Assembly (NCBI RefSeq): GCF_001427825.1
Contig: NZ_LMGT01000004.1
Coordinates: 308,718-372,717, forward strand
Reading direction: 5' to 3'
DNA length: 64,000 nt
From: Brevundimonas sp. Root608
GTDB taxonomy: Bacteria > Pseudomonadota > Alphaproteobacteria > Caulobacterales > Caulobacteraceae
The notes under the pieces were generated by a model. The model saw only the letters and a program-made list of their open reading frames with translations, was not told where the DNA came from and ran no database searches. Position 1 is the stretch's first letter; each line of letters opens with the position of its first letter. Shown here in pieces: positions 5,963-18,000 of the stretch. Made by a program: the position numbers and the translations under genes.

Positions 5963-8299
5963 ATGAGTCTGCCTGACGCCCCCGCCCCCCGCATTTCCGA
6001 CCTGGCCCGTTCGCGCGGCCCCAATGGCGTGGAGCCGTCGGCGCCCGACTATCTGGCCGGGCTCAATCCCGAACAGCGCGAGGCGGTCGAGACCGTCGAC
6101 GGCCCGGTGCTGGTGCTGGCCGGGGCCGGCACGGGCAAGACGCGGGTGTTGACCACCCGGCTGGCGCATATCCTGGCCACCGGTCGGGCCCGGCCGTGGG
6201 AGCTGCTGGTCGTCACCTTCACCAACAAGGCCGCGCGCGAGATGCGCGAGCGGATCACCCATCTGATCGGCCCCTCGGCCGAGGGACTGCGCTGGCTGGG
6301 CACCTTTCACAGCGTCGCGGCCCAGATCCTGCGCCGGCACGCCGAACTGGTCGGGCTCAAGTCGACCTTCACCATCCTGGACACGGACGATCAGGAACGG
6401 GTCTGCAAACAGCTGCTGGAGGCCGCCAACCTCGACACCAAGCGCTGGACGCCACGTTCGCTCAGCGGCCTGATCGACCACTGGAAGAACCGCGGCTGGA
6501 CGCCCGACAAGCTGCCGCCGTCCGAGGATTTCGCCAACGGCAAGGGCCATGCGTTGTACGCGGCCTATCAGGCGCGTCTGGTCAGCCTGAACGCCTGCGA
6601 CTTCGGCGATCTGTTGCTGCACAATCTGACCATCCTGTCCCAGCATGCGGATATCGCGGAGGAATATCGCCGTCGGTTCCGCTACATCCTGGTCGACGAA
6701 TACCAGGACACCAACGTCGCCCAGTATCTGTGGCTGCGGCTGTTGACCTCCTCGACCGGCAACGTCTGCTGCGTCGGGGACGACGATCAGTCGATCTACG
6801 GCTGGCGCGGGGCCGAGGTGGACAACATCCTGCGCTTCGAACGCGACTTTCCCGGAGCCAAGGTCGTAAGACTGGAGCGCAACTATCGGTCTACGCAACA
6901 CATTCTCGGCGCCGCGTCCGGCCTGATCGCCGCCAATCGCGACCGCTTGGGCAAGACCCTGTGGACCGAGGATCTGAGCGGCGACAAGGTCCGGGTGCGC
7001 GGCGTGTGGGACGGCGAGGCCGAGGCCCGGCTGATCGCTGACGAGATCGAGACCGCCCGCCGCGCCGGCGTCCCCTACAGGGACATGGCCGTGCTGGTCC
7101 GGGCCTCGTTCCAGATGCGCGCGTTCGAGGAGCGGTTCGTGCTTCTTGCCGTGCCCTACACGGTCATCGGCGGGCCGCGCTTCTTCGAACGGGCGGAAAT
7201 TCGCGACGCCCACGCCTATCTGCGGCTGATCCTGTCCGAGGACGACGACCTGGCCTTCGAGCGGATCGTCAATGTGCCCAAGCGCGGCATCGGCGACACC
7301 AGCGTGCAGAAGGTGCTGCAGATCGCCCGGCTGTCGGGCGTGTCGGCCATGGCGGCGGTCCGCGACCTGATCACTTCGGACGAGCTTCAGGCGCGGACGC
7401 GGACGGCGCTCAGCAACTTCGTGCGCGACATCGACCGCTGGCGGGCCCTGGCCCAGACCACGACCCACTGGGAGCTGACCGAGGCCGTGCTCGAGGAGAG
7501 CGGCTACACCGACATGCAGAAGGCCGATCGCGCCACCGGCCAGACGCGTCTGGACAACCTCAAGGAGCTGACGCAATCCATGCAGCAGTTCGAGACCCTG
7601 CCCGCCTATCTGGAGCACGTCTCGCTGGTCATGGACCTCGACCGGGGCGGTTCCGACGACGCGGTGCAGATCATGACCCTGCACGGGGCCAAGGGGCTGG
7701 AGTTCCCGCTGGTCTTCCTGCCGGGGTGGGAGGAAGGGGTCTTCCCGAGCCAGCGCAGCATCGACGAGAAGGGCGAAAAGGGTCTCGAGGAGGAACGCCG
7801 CCTCGCCTACGTCGGCGTCACCCGGGCCAAGTCGGACGCGCGCATCAGCTTCGCCGCCAACCGGCTGGTCTACGGCCGCTGGACCTCGCAGCTGCCCAGC
7901 CGCTTCGTCGACGAACTGCCCATGGCCCATGTCGAGGCCGAGAGCGACACCGGCTATTATGGCGTCACCCCCGGCATGAAGGACGCGAAGAGCCGCTGGG
8001 ACGACATGCCCACCTTCGGCAGCGGCTATTCCTCGCCGGGCTGGAAGCGGGCGCAGTCGTTCACGGCCGGGCGGGCTCCGGCGGCGAAACCGGCGCGGCA
8101 TACGCTGATCGAGGGCGACGGGCGGCTGTTGGCCACGGCGGACCCGAAGGCCGGCGGGAATTGGTCGAAGGGCGAACGGGTGTTTCACCAGAAGTTCGGC
8201 TACGGCCTGATCACCGGCATCGAGGGCAACAAATTGCTGGTCGCGTTCGAGAAGGCCGGGGAGAAGAAGGTGATCGACAGCTTCGTGGAGAAGGTCTGA
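5963..8299 (+). CDS. UvrD/PcrA-type ATP-dependent DNA helicase
   Basis: A 778-residue superfamily 1A helicase. Motif I is GAGTGKT (residues 54-60), followed by LVDEYQDTN (motif II), DDDQSIYGWRGA (motif III), LERNYRST (IV), MTLHGAKGLEFP (V) and EERRLAYVGVTRAK (VI). The C-terminus (GERVFHQKFGYGLITGIEGN onward) is the Tudor-like RNA-polymerase-contacting module of PcrA/UvrD. Roles are 3'-5' unwinding in nucleotide-excision and mismatch repair and clearing of stalled RNA polymerase. ATG 5963 (MSLPDAPAPR) begins the alignable region; upstream in-frame codons overlap the stress promoter. Confidence 0.93.
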   Translation: MSLPDAPAPRISDLARSRGPNGVEPSAPDYLAGLNPEQREAVETVDGPVLVLAGAGTGKTRVLTTRLAHILATGRARPWELLVVTFTNKAAREMRERITHLIGPSAEGLRWLGTFHSVAAQILRRHAELVGLKSTFTILDTDDQERVCKQLLEAANLDTKRWTPRSLSGLIDHWKNRGWTPDKLPPSEDFANGKGHALYAAYQARLVSLNACDFGDLLLHNLTILSQHADIAEEYRRRFRYILVDEYQDTNVAQYLWLRLLTSSTGNVCCVGDDDQSIYGWRGAEVDNILRFERDFPGAKVVRLERNYRSTQHILGAASGLIAANRDRLGKTLWTEDLSGDKVRVRGVWDGEAEARLIADEIETARRAGVPYRDMAVLVRASFQMRAFEERFVLLAVPYTVIGGPRFFERAEIRDAHAYLRLILSEDDDLAFERIVNVPKRGIGDTSVQKVLQIARLSGVSAMAAVRDLITSDELQARTRTALSNFVRDIDRWRALAQTTTHWELTEAVLEESGYTDMQKADRATGQTRLDNLKELTQSMQQFETLPAYLEHVSLVMDLDRGGSDDAVQIMTLHGAKGLEFPLVFLPGWEEGVFPSQRSIDEKGEKGLEEERRLAYVGVTRAKSDARISFAANRLVYGRWTSQLPSRFVDELPMAHVEAESDTGYYGVTPGMKDAKSRWDDMPTFGSGYSSPGWKRAQSFTAGRAPAAKPARHTLIEGDGRLLATADPKAGGNWSKGERVFHQKFGYGLITGIEGNKLLVAFEKAGEKKVIDSFVEKV

Positions 8300-9697
8300 C
8301 CGGTCGACCGGAGTGCGGACCGGCGGCGGGCCTAACCCGCCCCAACCCTTCGTTAAGCCTGACGCCCGACTCTGCACGCGTGCGCGAATCCCGTCCAGAC
8401 ACGGTCCTGATCGAGCCCGCCCCCAGCCTGTGGGAACGGGTGATCTGCATCGGCCTCATCGCCATGCTGACCGGCGCCCTGATCGGGCCCGTGTTCGCGC
8501 CGCTGCAGGAAGAGACGCCGGTGCTGCGTCTGGTGTGGCTGCCCGCCTATGCGGCCATCTTCGGCATGGCGGCGTATCGGATCGACCGGATGTGGCGGGC
8601 CTGGCCGGCGATGCTGGCCATGCTGTCCGTCGTCGGCCTGGCCTTCGCCTCGAAATACTGGTCGATCGACTATGAGACGACCAGCCGGCGGGTCCTCGCC
8701 CTGGCCATCAGCGGCGTGTTCGCCCTGTATCTGGGCGCGGTGTTCCGGGGTCCTCACCTGCCGCGGCTGCTGATGCACGCCGCCCTGGTGATGGCGGTGG
8801 GCAGTCTGGCGATGGTCTTCGCCTTCCCCTCGATCGGCGTGCATCAGGCCGATAACGCCGGCCTGTGGCGCGGCCTCTGGTACGAGAAGAACCAGATGGG
8901 GGCGGTGATGGTGATCGGGGCGACGGCCGCCGCCGCCTGCCTGGCCTCGCCCGACCCGCGCCGGCTGCTGCCCGCCCTCACCCTCGGCCTGGCCTCGATG
9001 CTGGTGCTGGCCACCCAGTCCAAGACCTCGCTCCTGTGCCTGATCGTCGGCCTCGGCCTCGTCGGCGGTTTCTGTTCGCTGAAGCGCGGCGGCGCGGCGT
9101 TCAGCGTCGTGGCGATCTGGGTCGCCGTCGTGGTGGCAGGACTGGGCATATGGACGTGGGAAACCCATTCGGTCGCGGTGCTGGAGGCGCTGGGCAAGGA
9201 CCCGTCGCTGACCGGCCGGACCGAGATCTGGGACAGCCTGATGCGCAAGGTCGCCGACCGGCCATGGACCGGATACGGCTACGGCGCCTTCTGGGGACGC
9301 GTGGGGGAATCGGTCCCCGCCGACTGGGTGCGCAAGGAGACCGGCTGGACCGTGCCCAGCGCCCACAACGGCTGGATCGACCTGCTGGTGCAACTCGGCT
9401 GGCCCGGGGCGGTGCTGGTCGGCGTGCTGATGGCCGCGACGGCCCTGATCGCCGTTCTGCGCTCCATGGGATCGGGCGTGCGCGAGGGCTGGTGGGGGCT
9501 GGGCTTCCTGGCCGCCTTCTTCGTGCTGAGCCTGTCGGAAAGCATCCTGGTGCAACACCAGAGCCTGCCCTGGGTGCTGTTCCTGGCGGTCCTGACCCGC
9601 GCCGTCCTGCCCTCGCCCGCCCCGGTCGCCGTTCCGCTTGTGGAGAAGCGGCGCGGGGCCTACCAGACCGGCTCCCGAATCGCCGCACAGTATCCGC

Positions 9698-11812
<2,115 letters not shown>

Positions 11813-11813
11813 A

Positions 11814-12329
11814 TCAGGGACAGGTCGTCGGGGCCCCGTAGCGGCTGACCTGACCGTGGGCGGCGTCGCCCATCAGGTGCAGCATGGTCATCCGGTCGTA
11901 TTCGCATTCCGGCATGTCGGCCGCCTCGGCGAAACCCAGCGCCCGCGCGATCAGGGGCACGGTGTTGCTATGGCCGACAATTAGGACGACGGCGTCCTCC
12001 GGCAGGGCGCGGACCCGTTCGGCGATCGCGGCGACGTGAGCGGCCGCGCCGCCCTCCAGGCCGACCGGCTCTACAGTCGCGGAATGGAACGCGGCCGTCG
12101 GCGCGGCGGTCAGGCGGGTGCGCTGCAGCGGGCTGGTGAAGATATGGTCCGGATGAGCGCCGGCGAGCGCGGCCGAAAGCGCGGCGGCCCTCGCCTGCCC
12201 GGCCTCTGACAGGACGGGATCGGCGCTGGTGTCGGCCTTTTCGGCGTGCCGCACCAGATACACGGTCTGGGCCATGGCCGAGCTGGCCGTGAGCAGCGTC
12301 AGGGCGACGGCGAGCAGGATGCGTTGCAT
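11814..12329 (-). CDS. Secreted histidine phosphatase (phosphoglycerate mutase-like)
   Basis: A 171-residue protein with a Sec signal peptide (MQRILLAVALTLLTASSAMA, cleavage after AMA-Q) and the histidine-phosphatase start LVRHAEK, in which the His is the phospho-acceptor; a later VGHSNTVPLIA supplies the second catalytic His. Such proteins hydrolyse phosphate esters, here in the periplasm; substrate unknown. ATG 12329 is chosen because it begins the signal peptide. Its stop lies next to the parE stop (convergent). Confidence 0.85.
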   Translation of the reverse strand: MQRILLAVALTLLTASSAMAQTVYLVRHAEKADTSADPVLSEAGQARAAALSAALAGAHPDHIFTSPLQRTRLTAAPTAAFHSATVEPVGLEGGAAAHVAAIAERVRALPEDAVVLIVGHSNTVPLIARALGFAEAADMPECEYDRMTMLHLMGDAAHGQVSRYGAPTTCP

Positions 12330-12412
12330 GATCTCAAATCCCGATTTCGTTGGAGACTGGCTGCCCGGCGACCGCCTGTCGAGACCGAAGTCGCCGGGCG
12401 CCCGGACGGGCT

Positions 12413-13762
12413 TCAGTGCACTTTCCACTCGCCCGGCTGCGCAAACGCGGGCTCGCCGCTGACTTCGGCGTAGACCGAGCTGAGATCCTCGAAGACCCGG
12501 TTCCAGGCGAAGCGTTCGACGGTCCGCACGCGGGCGGCCGCGCCCAGCGCCTCTATGTCGCGGGCGAACAGGGCCTCGATGGCCGCCGCGTAGTGAACGG
12601 GATCGGCGCTCTTCGCCAGCTGACCGACGGTGTCGTCGACCGTTTCCTTGACCCCGCCGGCGTTGACCCCGACGACCGGGCGGCCGCAGGCCATGGCCTC
12701 CAGCACGATCAGGCCGAACGGCTCCTTGTCATTGGCGTGAACGAAGGCGTCGCAGGAGGCGATGATCCGGGCCACGGCCTTCGGGTTGGCTTCATAAGGC
12801 AGGGAGATGACCCGCTCCTCCGCCGGCATGCCCGCGCCGGCGCCGACCAGGATGAGGTGGTAGGGATCGCCCAGCGCCTGGACGGCCTCGATGAGGACGT
12901 CGATGTTCTTTTCGCGCGCCGGACGGCCGGCGAAACACAGCAGCCGCGCCGACGCCGGGAGACCCAGCTTCTTCAGCAGCCAGTCGCGGTCGCCGCGGTC
13001 GGGACGGAAGGTGTCGATCTCCACGCCCAGCGGCCGGATGACGATGTTGCCGACGCCGGCCTCCTCAAGCCGGCGGGCGATAAAGCGGCTTGGCGAGATG
13101 ACCTTGTCGAACTGGCCGAACAGCCGGGCCCAGCGCTTTTCCACCGGCTTCTTGGCCCATTCGCCGAAGTGGAGGGCAGCGAGGCCCGCCGGGTCGGAAT
13201 GGCAGAAGCCGACGACCGGGCAACCGGCCCGCTGGCCCGCTTCGAGGGCCCCCTGTCCCGGCGTATACGGGTCGCCGGCCTCGATAATCGAGGGGTTCAG
13301 CGACGCCACCCAGGCCCCCCAGCGCCGCACCGAGGTCGGCCAGCGGTAGCCGTCGCCGAACGGCAGCTTGGTGGCGTGCAGTTGAACAATGCCGTCGTCG
13401 CCTGCCTTGTGGTGCGCGCCCGGCACGACCAGCGAATGGGCGACGCCCGGACGGTTGGCCTCGAGCCAGGCCTTCTTGGACAGGAGATAGCGTTTCACCC
13501 CGCCCGAACGCGGGGCGTACAGCATGGTCGTATCGACCAGCCGCGGCCGGCCGTCGTCGCCGGCGGCCTTGGTGGCCTTCAGGGTTTCGGAGACTTCCTC
13601 GTCCCATCCGGGGATCAGGCGCAGTTCGCCTTCCTGCACTTCCAGCCCGGCCAGGCTCATGAGTTCGCGCTCCGCCTCACTGATACTGGCTGCCCCAACG
13701 CGCGCGACCCGCTTCTGGATGCGGCGGGCCTTGCGGACCTTCGACATATGCGACTTGACCAT
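12413..13762 (-). CDS. Glycosyltransferase family 4 protein
   Basis: A 449-residue GT-B glycosyltransferase. The C-terminal half carries the GT4 signature ...KEPFGLIVLEAMACGRPVVG (E-x7-E), preceded by LCFAGRPAREKNIDVLIEA; the N-terminal half has PRSGGVKRYLLSK, the acceptor-side glycine-rich loop. These enzymes move a sugar from an NDP-sugar with retention, usually in envelope or exopolysaccharide synthesis. It stands alone here, so the acceptor is unknown. ATG 13762 or the in-frame ATG 13747 could be the start. Confidence 0.85.
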   Translation of the reverse strand: MVKSHMSKVRKARRIQKRVARVGAASISEAERELMSLAGLEVQEGELRLIPGWDEEVSETLKATKAAGDDGRPRLVDTTMLYAPRSGGVKRYLLSKKAWLEANRPGVAHSLVVPGAHHKAGDDGIVQLHATKLPFGDGYRWPTSVRRWGAWVASLNPSIIEAGDPYTPGQGALEAGQRAGCPVVGFCHSDPAGLAALHFGEWAKKPVEKRWARLFGQFDKVISPSRFIARRLEEAGVGNIVIRPLGVEIDTFRPDRGDRDWLLKKLGLPASARLLCFAGRPAREKNIDVLIEAVQALGDPYHLILVGAGAGMPAEERVISLPYEANPKAVARIIASCDAFVHANDKEPFGLIVLEAMACGRPVVGVNAGGVKETVDDTVGQLAKSADPVHYAAAIEALFARDIEALGAAARVRTVERFAWNRVFEDLSSVYAEVSGEPAFAQPGEWKVH

Positions 13763-13793
13763 CAGCGGCCCCTAGCGCCGCTCGCGGCCAAGC

Positions 13794-13976
13794 TCAAGCG
13801 TCGTCCGCTTGCGGAGAGTCTTCGGACGGGGTCACCCCCCGCCGATGAAGCGCCTCACGCAGCAGGGTTTCAACCTGGGCGTTGACCGAGCGCAGTTCGG
13901 CGGCGGCCAATCGCTCGACCGCCGCCATCACGCCGGGAGAGGCGCGCATAAGAAAGGGCTTCCTCGGGCGCGCCAT
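13794..13976 (-). CDS. Arc/HicB-like ribbon-helix-helix protein paired with SPFH gene
   Basis: A 60-residue protein, MARPRKPFLMRASPGVMAAV followed by ERLAAAELRSVNAQVETLLR. The pattern beta-strand (PFLMRAS), helix, turn (LRSVNAQVE), helix is the Arc/MetJ ribbon-helix-helix fold; ELRSVNAQVETLLREAL is shared with small proteins commonly encoded next to SPFH-domain genes. It begins 3 bases after the SPFH stop codon and so is co-transcribed with it. No toxin gene is present. Likely a DNA-binding regulator, perhaps of its own operon. Confidence 0.75.
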   Translation of the reverse strand: MARPRKPFLMRASPGVMAAVERLAAAELRSVNAQVETLLREALHRRGVTPSEDSPQADDA

Positions 13977-13979
13977 GCC

Positions 13980-14873
13980 CTAGCCGTACAGGGTGCCGGT
14001 GTTGATCACGGGCTGGGCCTCGCGATCGGCGCACAGGACGACCAGCAGGTTGGACACCATGGCGGCCTTGCGCTCCTCGTCCAGATGGACGACGCCGCGC
14101 TCGCTGAGGTCCGTCAGGGCGTTCTCGACCATGGCGACCGCGCCCCGGACGATCAGGCGCCGGGCCGACAGTATGGCCTCGGCCTGCTGGCGACGCAGCA
14201 TGACGCCGGCGATCTCCGGCGAATAGGCAAGGTGCGCGAGGCGCGCCTCGTCGATCGCGAGGCCCGCGGCGTGCAGCCGGGTGCCCAGTTCGTCACGCAA
14301 CCGGCCAGCCACATCCTCCGCGTCGGCGCGAAGCGTCAGTTCTGAGTCCTGGCCTTCCTCGCCATGGTCATAGGCGTAGTGCGAGGCGATATCGCGCAGG
14401 GCCGTGTCGACCTGGATGGCGACGAAGGCCTGGTAGTCGTCGACGTCGAACAGCGCCTGGGCGGAATCCTCGACGCGCCAGACCACGTTTGCGGCGATCT
14501 CGATCGGATTGCCGCGTCTGTCGTTCACCTTGAGCTTGTCGGAGGTGAGGTTGCGGACGCGCAGGCTGATCTTCTTGCGGCTGTACCAGGGCAGGACCCA
14601 GCGCAGGCCGGTCCTGCGGTCGGTGCCGCGATAGTCGCCGAAGAGGAGGATCGCCATGCCTTCGTTCGGCTGCAGCGAATAGAGGCCGCAGATCAGCAGC
14701 AGGCCGATGACCGCGGCGACGATGCCGGCCACGACCCGCCAGGCGGTGTCGGGGTCCTGGGCGACGCTGACCGGCCCGAGAATCAACAGGACCAGGCCGA
14801 TCAACAGCATGACGATGCCATTGGCCGTCGCCGCGGGGCGTTCGGTCGATCTGGAATGCGTGGTGGCGGTCAT
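13980..14873 (-). CDS. SPFH (stomatin/band 7) domain membrane protein
   Basis: A 297-residue protein with two N-terminal hydrophobic segments (about residues 20-65) and an SPFH domain containing LQPNEGMAILLFGDYRGTDR, LTSDKLKVNDRRGNPIEIAA and VVWRVEDSAQALFDVDDY. The C-terminal AEAILSARRLIVRGAVAMVE is helical. SPFH proteins oligomerise into membrane microdomain scaffolds. The start ATG 14873 has a strong GGGAGGGA ribosome-binding site. The RHH gene follows 3 bases downstream. Confidence 0.88.
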   Translation of the reverse strand: MTATTHSRSTERPAATANGIVMLLIGLVLLILGPVSVAQDPDTAWRVVAGIVAAVIGLLLICGLYSLQPNEGMAILLFGDYRGTDRRTGLRWVLPWYSRKKISLRVRNLTSDKLKVNDRRGNPIEIAANVVWRVEDSAQALFDVDDYQAFVAIQVDTALRDIASHYAYDHGEEGQDSELTLRADAEDVAGRLRDELGTRLHAAGLAIDEARLAHLAYSPEIAGVMLRRQQAEAILSARRLIVRGAVAMVENALTDLSERGVVHLDEERKAAMVSNLLVVLCADREAQPVINTGTLYG

Positions 14874-14900
14874 GGGTCCCTCCCTGAAGCAATATGAAAA

Positions 14901-14929
14901 TGATATCACTTTGATGCCACAATGTGCAA
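14901..14929 (-). promoter_or_regulatory. Possible sigma-70-type promoter for the SPFH-RHH operon
   Basis: In an unusually AT-rich stretch, the minus strand has TTGCAC (14929-14924), a 17-base spacer and ATATCA (14906-14901), 28 bases before the SPFH ATG. The spacer and -10 include the small palindrome TGATATCA. This is a fit by eye only. Confidence 0.3.
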
Positions 14930-14996
14930 TAGCTGCGCTTGATCAGCGGCCCTGGCGTCCGGCAACGGCCTTGCATTCGCCTCAAATTCGAGAAAC

Positions 14997-15025
14997 TTGA
15001 GGCAGGCTGGCTTGGTCCCTGTTAG
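14997..15025 (+). promoter_or_regulatory. Possible promoter of the autotransporter gene
   Basis: TTGAGG (14997-15002), 17 bases, TGTTAG (15020-15025), 48 bases upstream of ATG 15073. The -35 box is also one arm of a 6-bp inverted repeat CCTCAA...TTGAGG, which could be a regulator site. Match by eye only. Confidence 0.3.
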
Positions 15026-15072
15026 AGGATCGCCCGCGTCTCTGGCGTATCGTCCACAGGGGTTTCTACCGA

Positions 15073-18000
15073 ATGCGTATTCTACTCGCGACCGCGGTTG
15101 CGATCGCTCCCCTGATGGCGGCTTCCGGCGCGATGGCCGAGGTGGTGATCTCGACCGTCCGTACGACGCCGATCGCCACGTCGAACGCGACCGGTACGGG
15201 CCCCGACGATATCCGCATCGCCAGCGGCGGCGCCGTCAACGTCGCGTCGGGCGCGGCGGTGACAATCGACGTCAGCGAAAACTTCACCCTCGACTCGGGC
15301 GGGGGGATCAACATGACCCCGGCGGCCGACGGAGCGACCGGGCTTCTGGTCAATCCCGGGGTGACGTCCAATGTGACGATCAACGGCTCCATCGCCCTCA
15401 TCGACACCATCGACACCTATCCGGACACCGACAGCGACGGGGACATCGACGGTCCCTGGGCGACGGGAAGCGGCCGCTATGGCGTCCGGTACGCGGCGGG
15501 CGCGCCCGTCACCGGCGATCTGGTCGTCGGCTCGACCGGCGTCATCAGCGTGGACGGGAACAACTCGTACGGGATCTCGATCGAGTCCGGACTGAGCGGA
15601 AAACTCCAGACCCAGGGCACGATCCGGGTGTTCGGAGACAATTCGGTCGCCATCCGCACGCAGGGCCCGATCAACGGCCCAGTGACCCTGTTGGGGACGA
15701 TCAGCGCTCGCGGGGCAAACACCTCCGCCATTTCAATCGGCGGCGACGTGGGCGGCCGTGTGTCCCTCCAGGGCGAGATCAGCGCTTCCGGCTATCGTTA
15801 TACGACGCTGGGGAACGACACGTTCGAAGGCAAGCTGGACGCCGATGACAAGCTGCAGGGGGGCGCGGCCGTAATCATCGCCGGCAACGTCGCCGGCGGA
15901 GTCATCGTTGATCGCGCGCCCGTGGACGCCGATACCGCCAATGCGGACGAGGACGGCGACGGCATTCCCGACGTCAACGAGACCCAAGGCACGATCAACA
16001 GCTATGGCGCGGCGCCGGCGATCCAGGTCGGGTCCGTGACCCGGTCGATCACGCTCGGAGCGGTGGGGACGGGCGACAACCAATTCGGCTTCATCAACCG
16101 CGGAACGGTCAACGGCCAGGGCGTCTACGCCGGCGTAGACGCCAACGCCATCGTGTTCGGCGGCAACCCCGGCCAGACGGTCACTATCACGGGCGGCGTC
16201 CGAAACGAGGGCACGGTGGCGGCTCTCGCCTCCGACGCCAACGCCACCGCGATCCGGCTCGGCACGGGAACCACGGCGCCCCAGATCTTCAACTCCGGCG
16301 CAATCACCGGCGGCGTCGCCAGCGAACTGGCGTCCGCGACGGCCACGGCGATCCGGATCGACGCCGGCGCCTCGGTCTCGAGCTTCGTCAACAATGGCTC
16401 GATCCTGGCCTCGGCCGGCGGCGGTACGGCGACCGTCACAGGCGTTCTGGACCTGAGCGGCAGCCTCACCTCCATCAACAACACCCGGTCGATCCAGGCG
16501 ACGCTCAATCCGAATGCGGCCGGCGATCCGCTGACGGGCACGACGACGGCCATCGACGTGAGCGCGAACACGACCGGCGTGACCCTGATCCAGACCGGCG
16601 TCGCCGCCACGGCGACCGCGGCGAACCCGGACACCGATGGCGACGGCGTGCCCGATGGCAATGAACCGATCATCGCGGGTGCGATCAAGCTGGGATCGGG
16701 AGCGGACACGGTCGACATCAGGAACGGCCTGGTCCTGGGCGACATCGCATTCGGCGCCGGCGCCGACCGTCTGTCGATCTCCGGGGGCGGCGTCGTGCGC
16801 GGCGCTCTCGCCGACGCGGGCGGCGATCTCGCCATCGACGTCTCCAACGGCACGCTCGACGCGCGCCAGGTGACGCGGACGAACATCACCAGCCTGAACG
16901 TCGGCGCGGACGGCGACCTGATCGTGACCATCGATCCGGCGAACAGCACCGCGGGCGGGTTCAATGTCGCGGGAACGGCCACCCTGGCTAACGGCGCCGG
17001 CCTTGGCGTTCGCTTCACCTCGCTTCTGGCGGCGCCCAACCGGTTCACCCTGATCGACGCCGCAACGCTGAATTTCGGTGCGATCGATCTGGATTCGATC
17101 GAGTCCAATTCCCCGTATCTCTATGTGGTCGAGGCGGGCGCCAATGTCCCCGCCGGCGAGGTGTTCGTCGATGTCCGTCAGCGGACCGCGGCCGAAGCCG
17201 AGCTGATTCCGGTCGAAGCCGCATTCTACGACGCCTTCTATGCCGCGATCGGCGACGCCGATGCGCTGAGCATCCGCAACGCCTTCCTGGCCCAGGCCGG
17301 CCGCGAGGAGTTCATCAACCTGTACGAACAGCTGCTGCCCGACCATTCGGGCGGTCCGCTGGTTTCCCTGGCCTCCGGCGTCGACGCCGTGACGCGGGCC
17401 CTGACCGGCCGCAACGCCTCGGCCGCGCCGGGCGAGACCAGCGCCTGGGTGCAGGAGATCAATTTCTACGCCGACAAGGACAAGACCGACACCTACGGCT
17501 TCCGTTCCGAGGGCTTCGGCGTCGCTGGCGGCATCGAGCGGGGCAGCGGTCTGGGCAATATCGGCATCTCGGCGGCCTTCACCTCGTCGGACCTCGAGGA
17601 TCCCGAGGCCGAGGCTGAGGAAGTGCTGTCGGCGAACCTGCTGGAACTGGGCCTCTACTGGCGGGCCCAGGGCCAGTACTGGACGACCTGGGCGCGCGCC
17701 GCCGCCGGCTATGCGACCTTCAACTCGGAGCGCCGTTTCGTCGGGGCTGGCCTGAACCTGTCAAATGAATCGGACTGGAACGGATTCACCCTCGCCGCGG
17801 CCGGCGGCGCTTCCTACGAGCGCTCCTATGGACGCTTCAGCATCCGCCCCGAGATCTATGCCGAGTATTTCTCGCTCAGCGAGGACGGCCACGTCGAAGA
17901 GGGCGGGGGCGATGGCTTCGATCTGGAGATCGACGATCGCGAAGGACATCTGTTCTCGGCGACGGCCGCCGTCAATCTCGGCATGGGGATGGGCGAAAAC

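Noticed and set aside
5888..8377. 829-codon open frame on the minus strand opposite the helicase
   Set aside because: It is antisense to a clear UvrD with all motifs; composition is Gly/Arg/His/Gln-rich as expected from GC-rich shadow frames.
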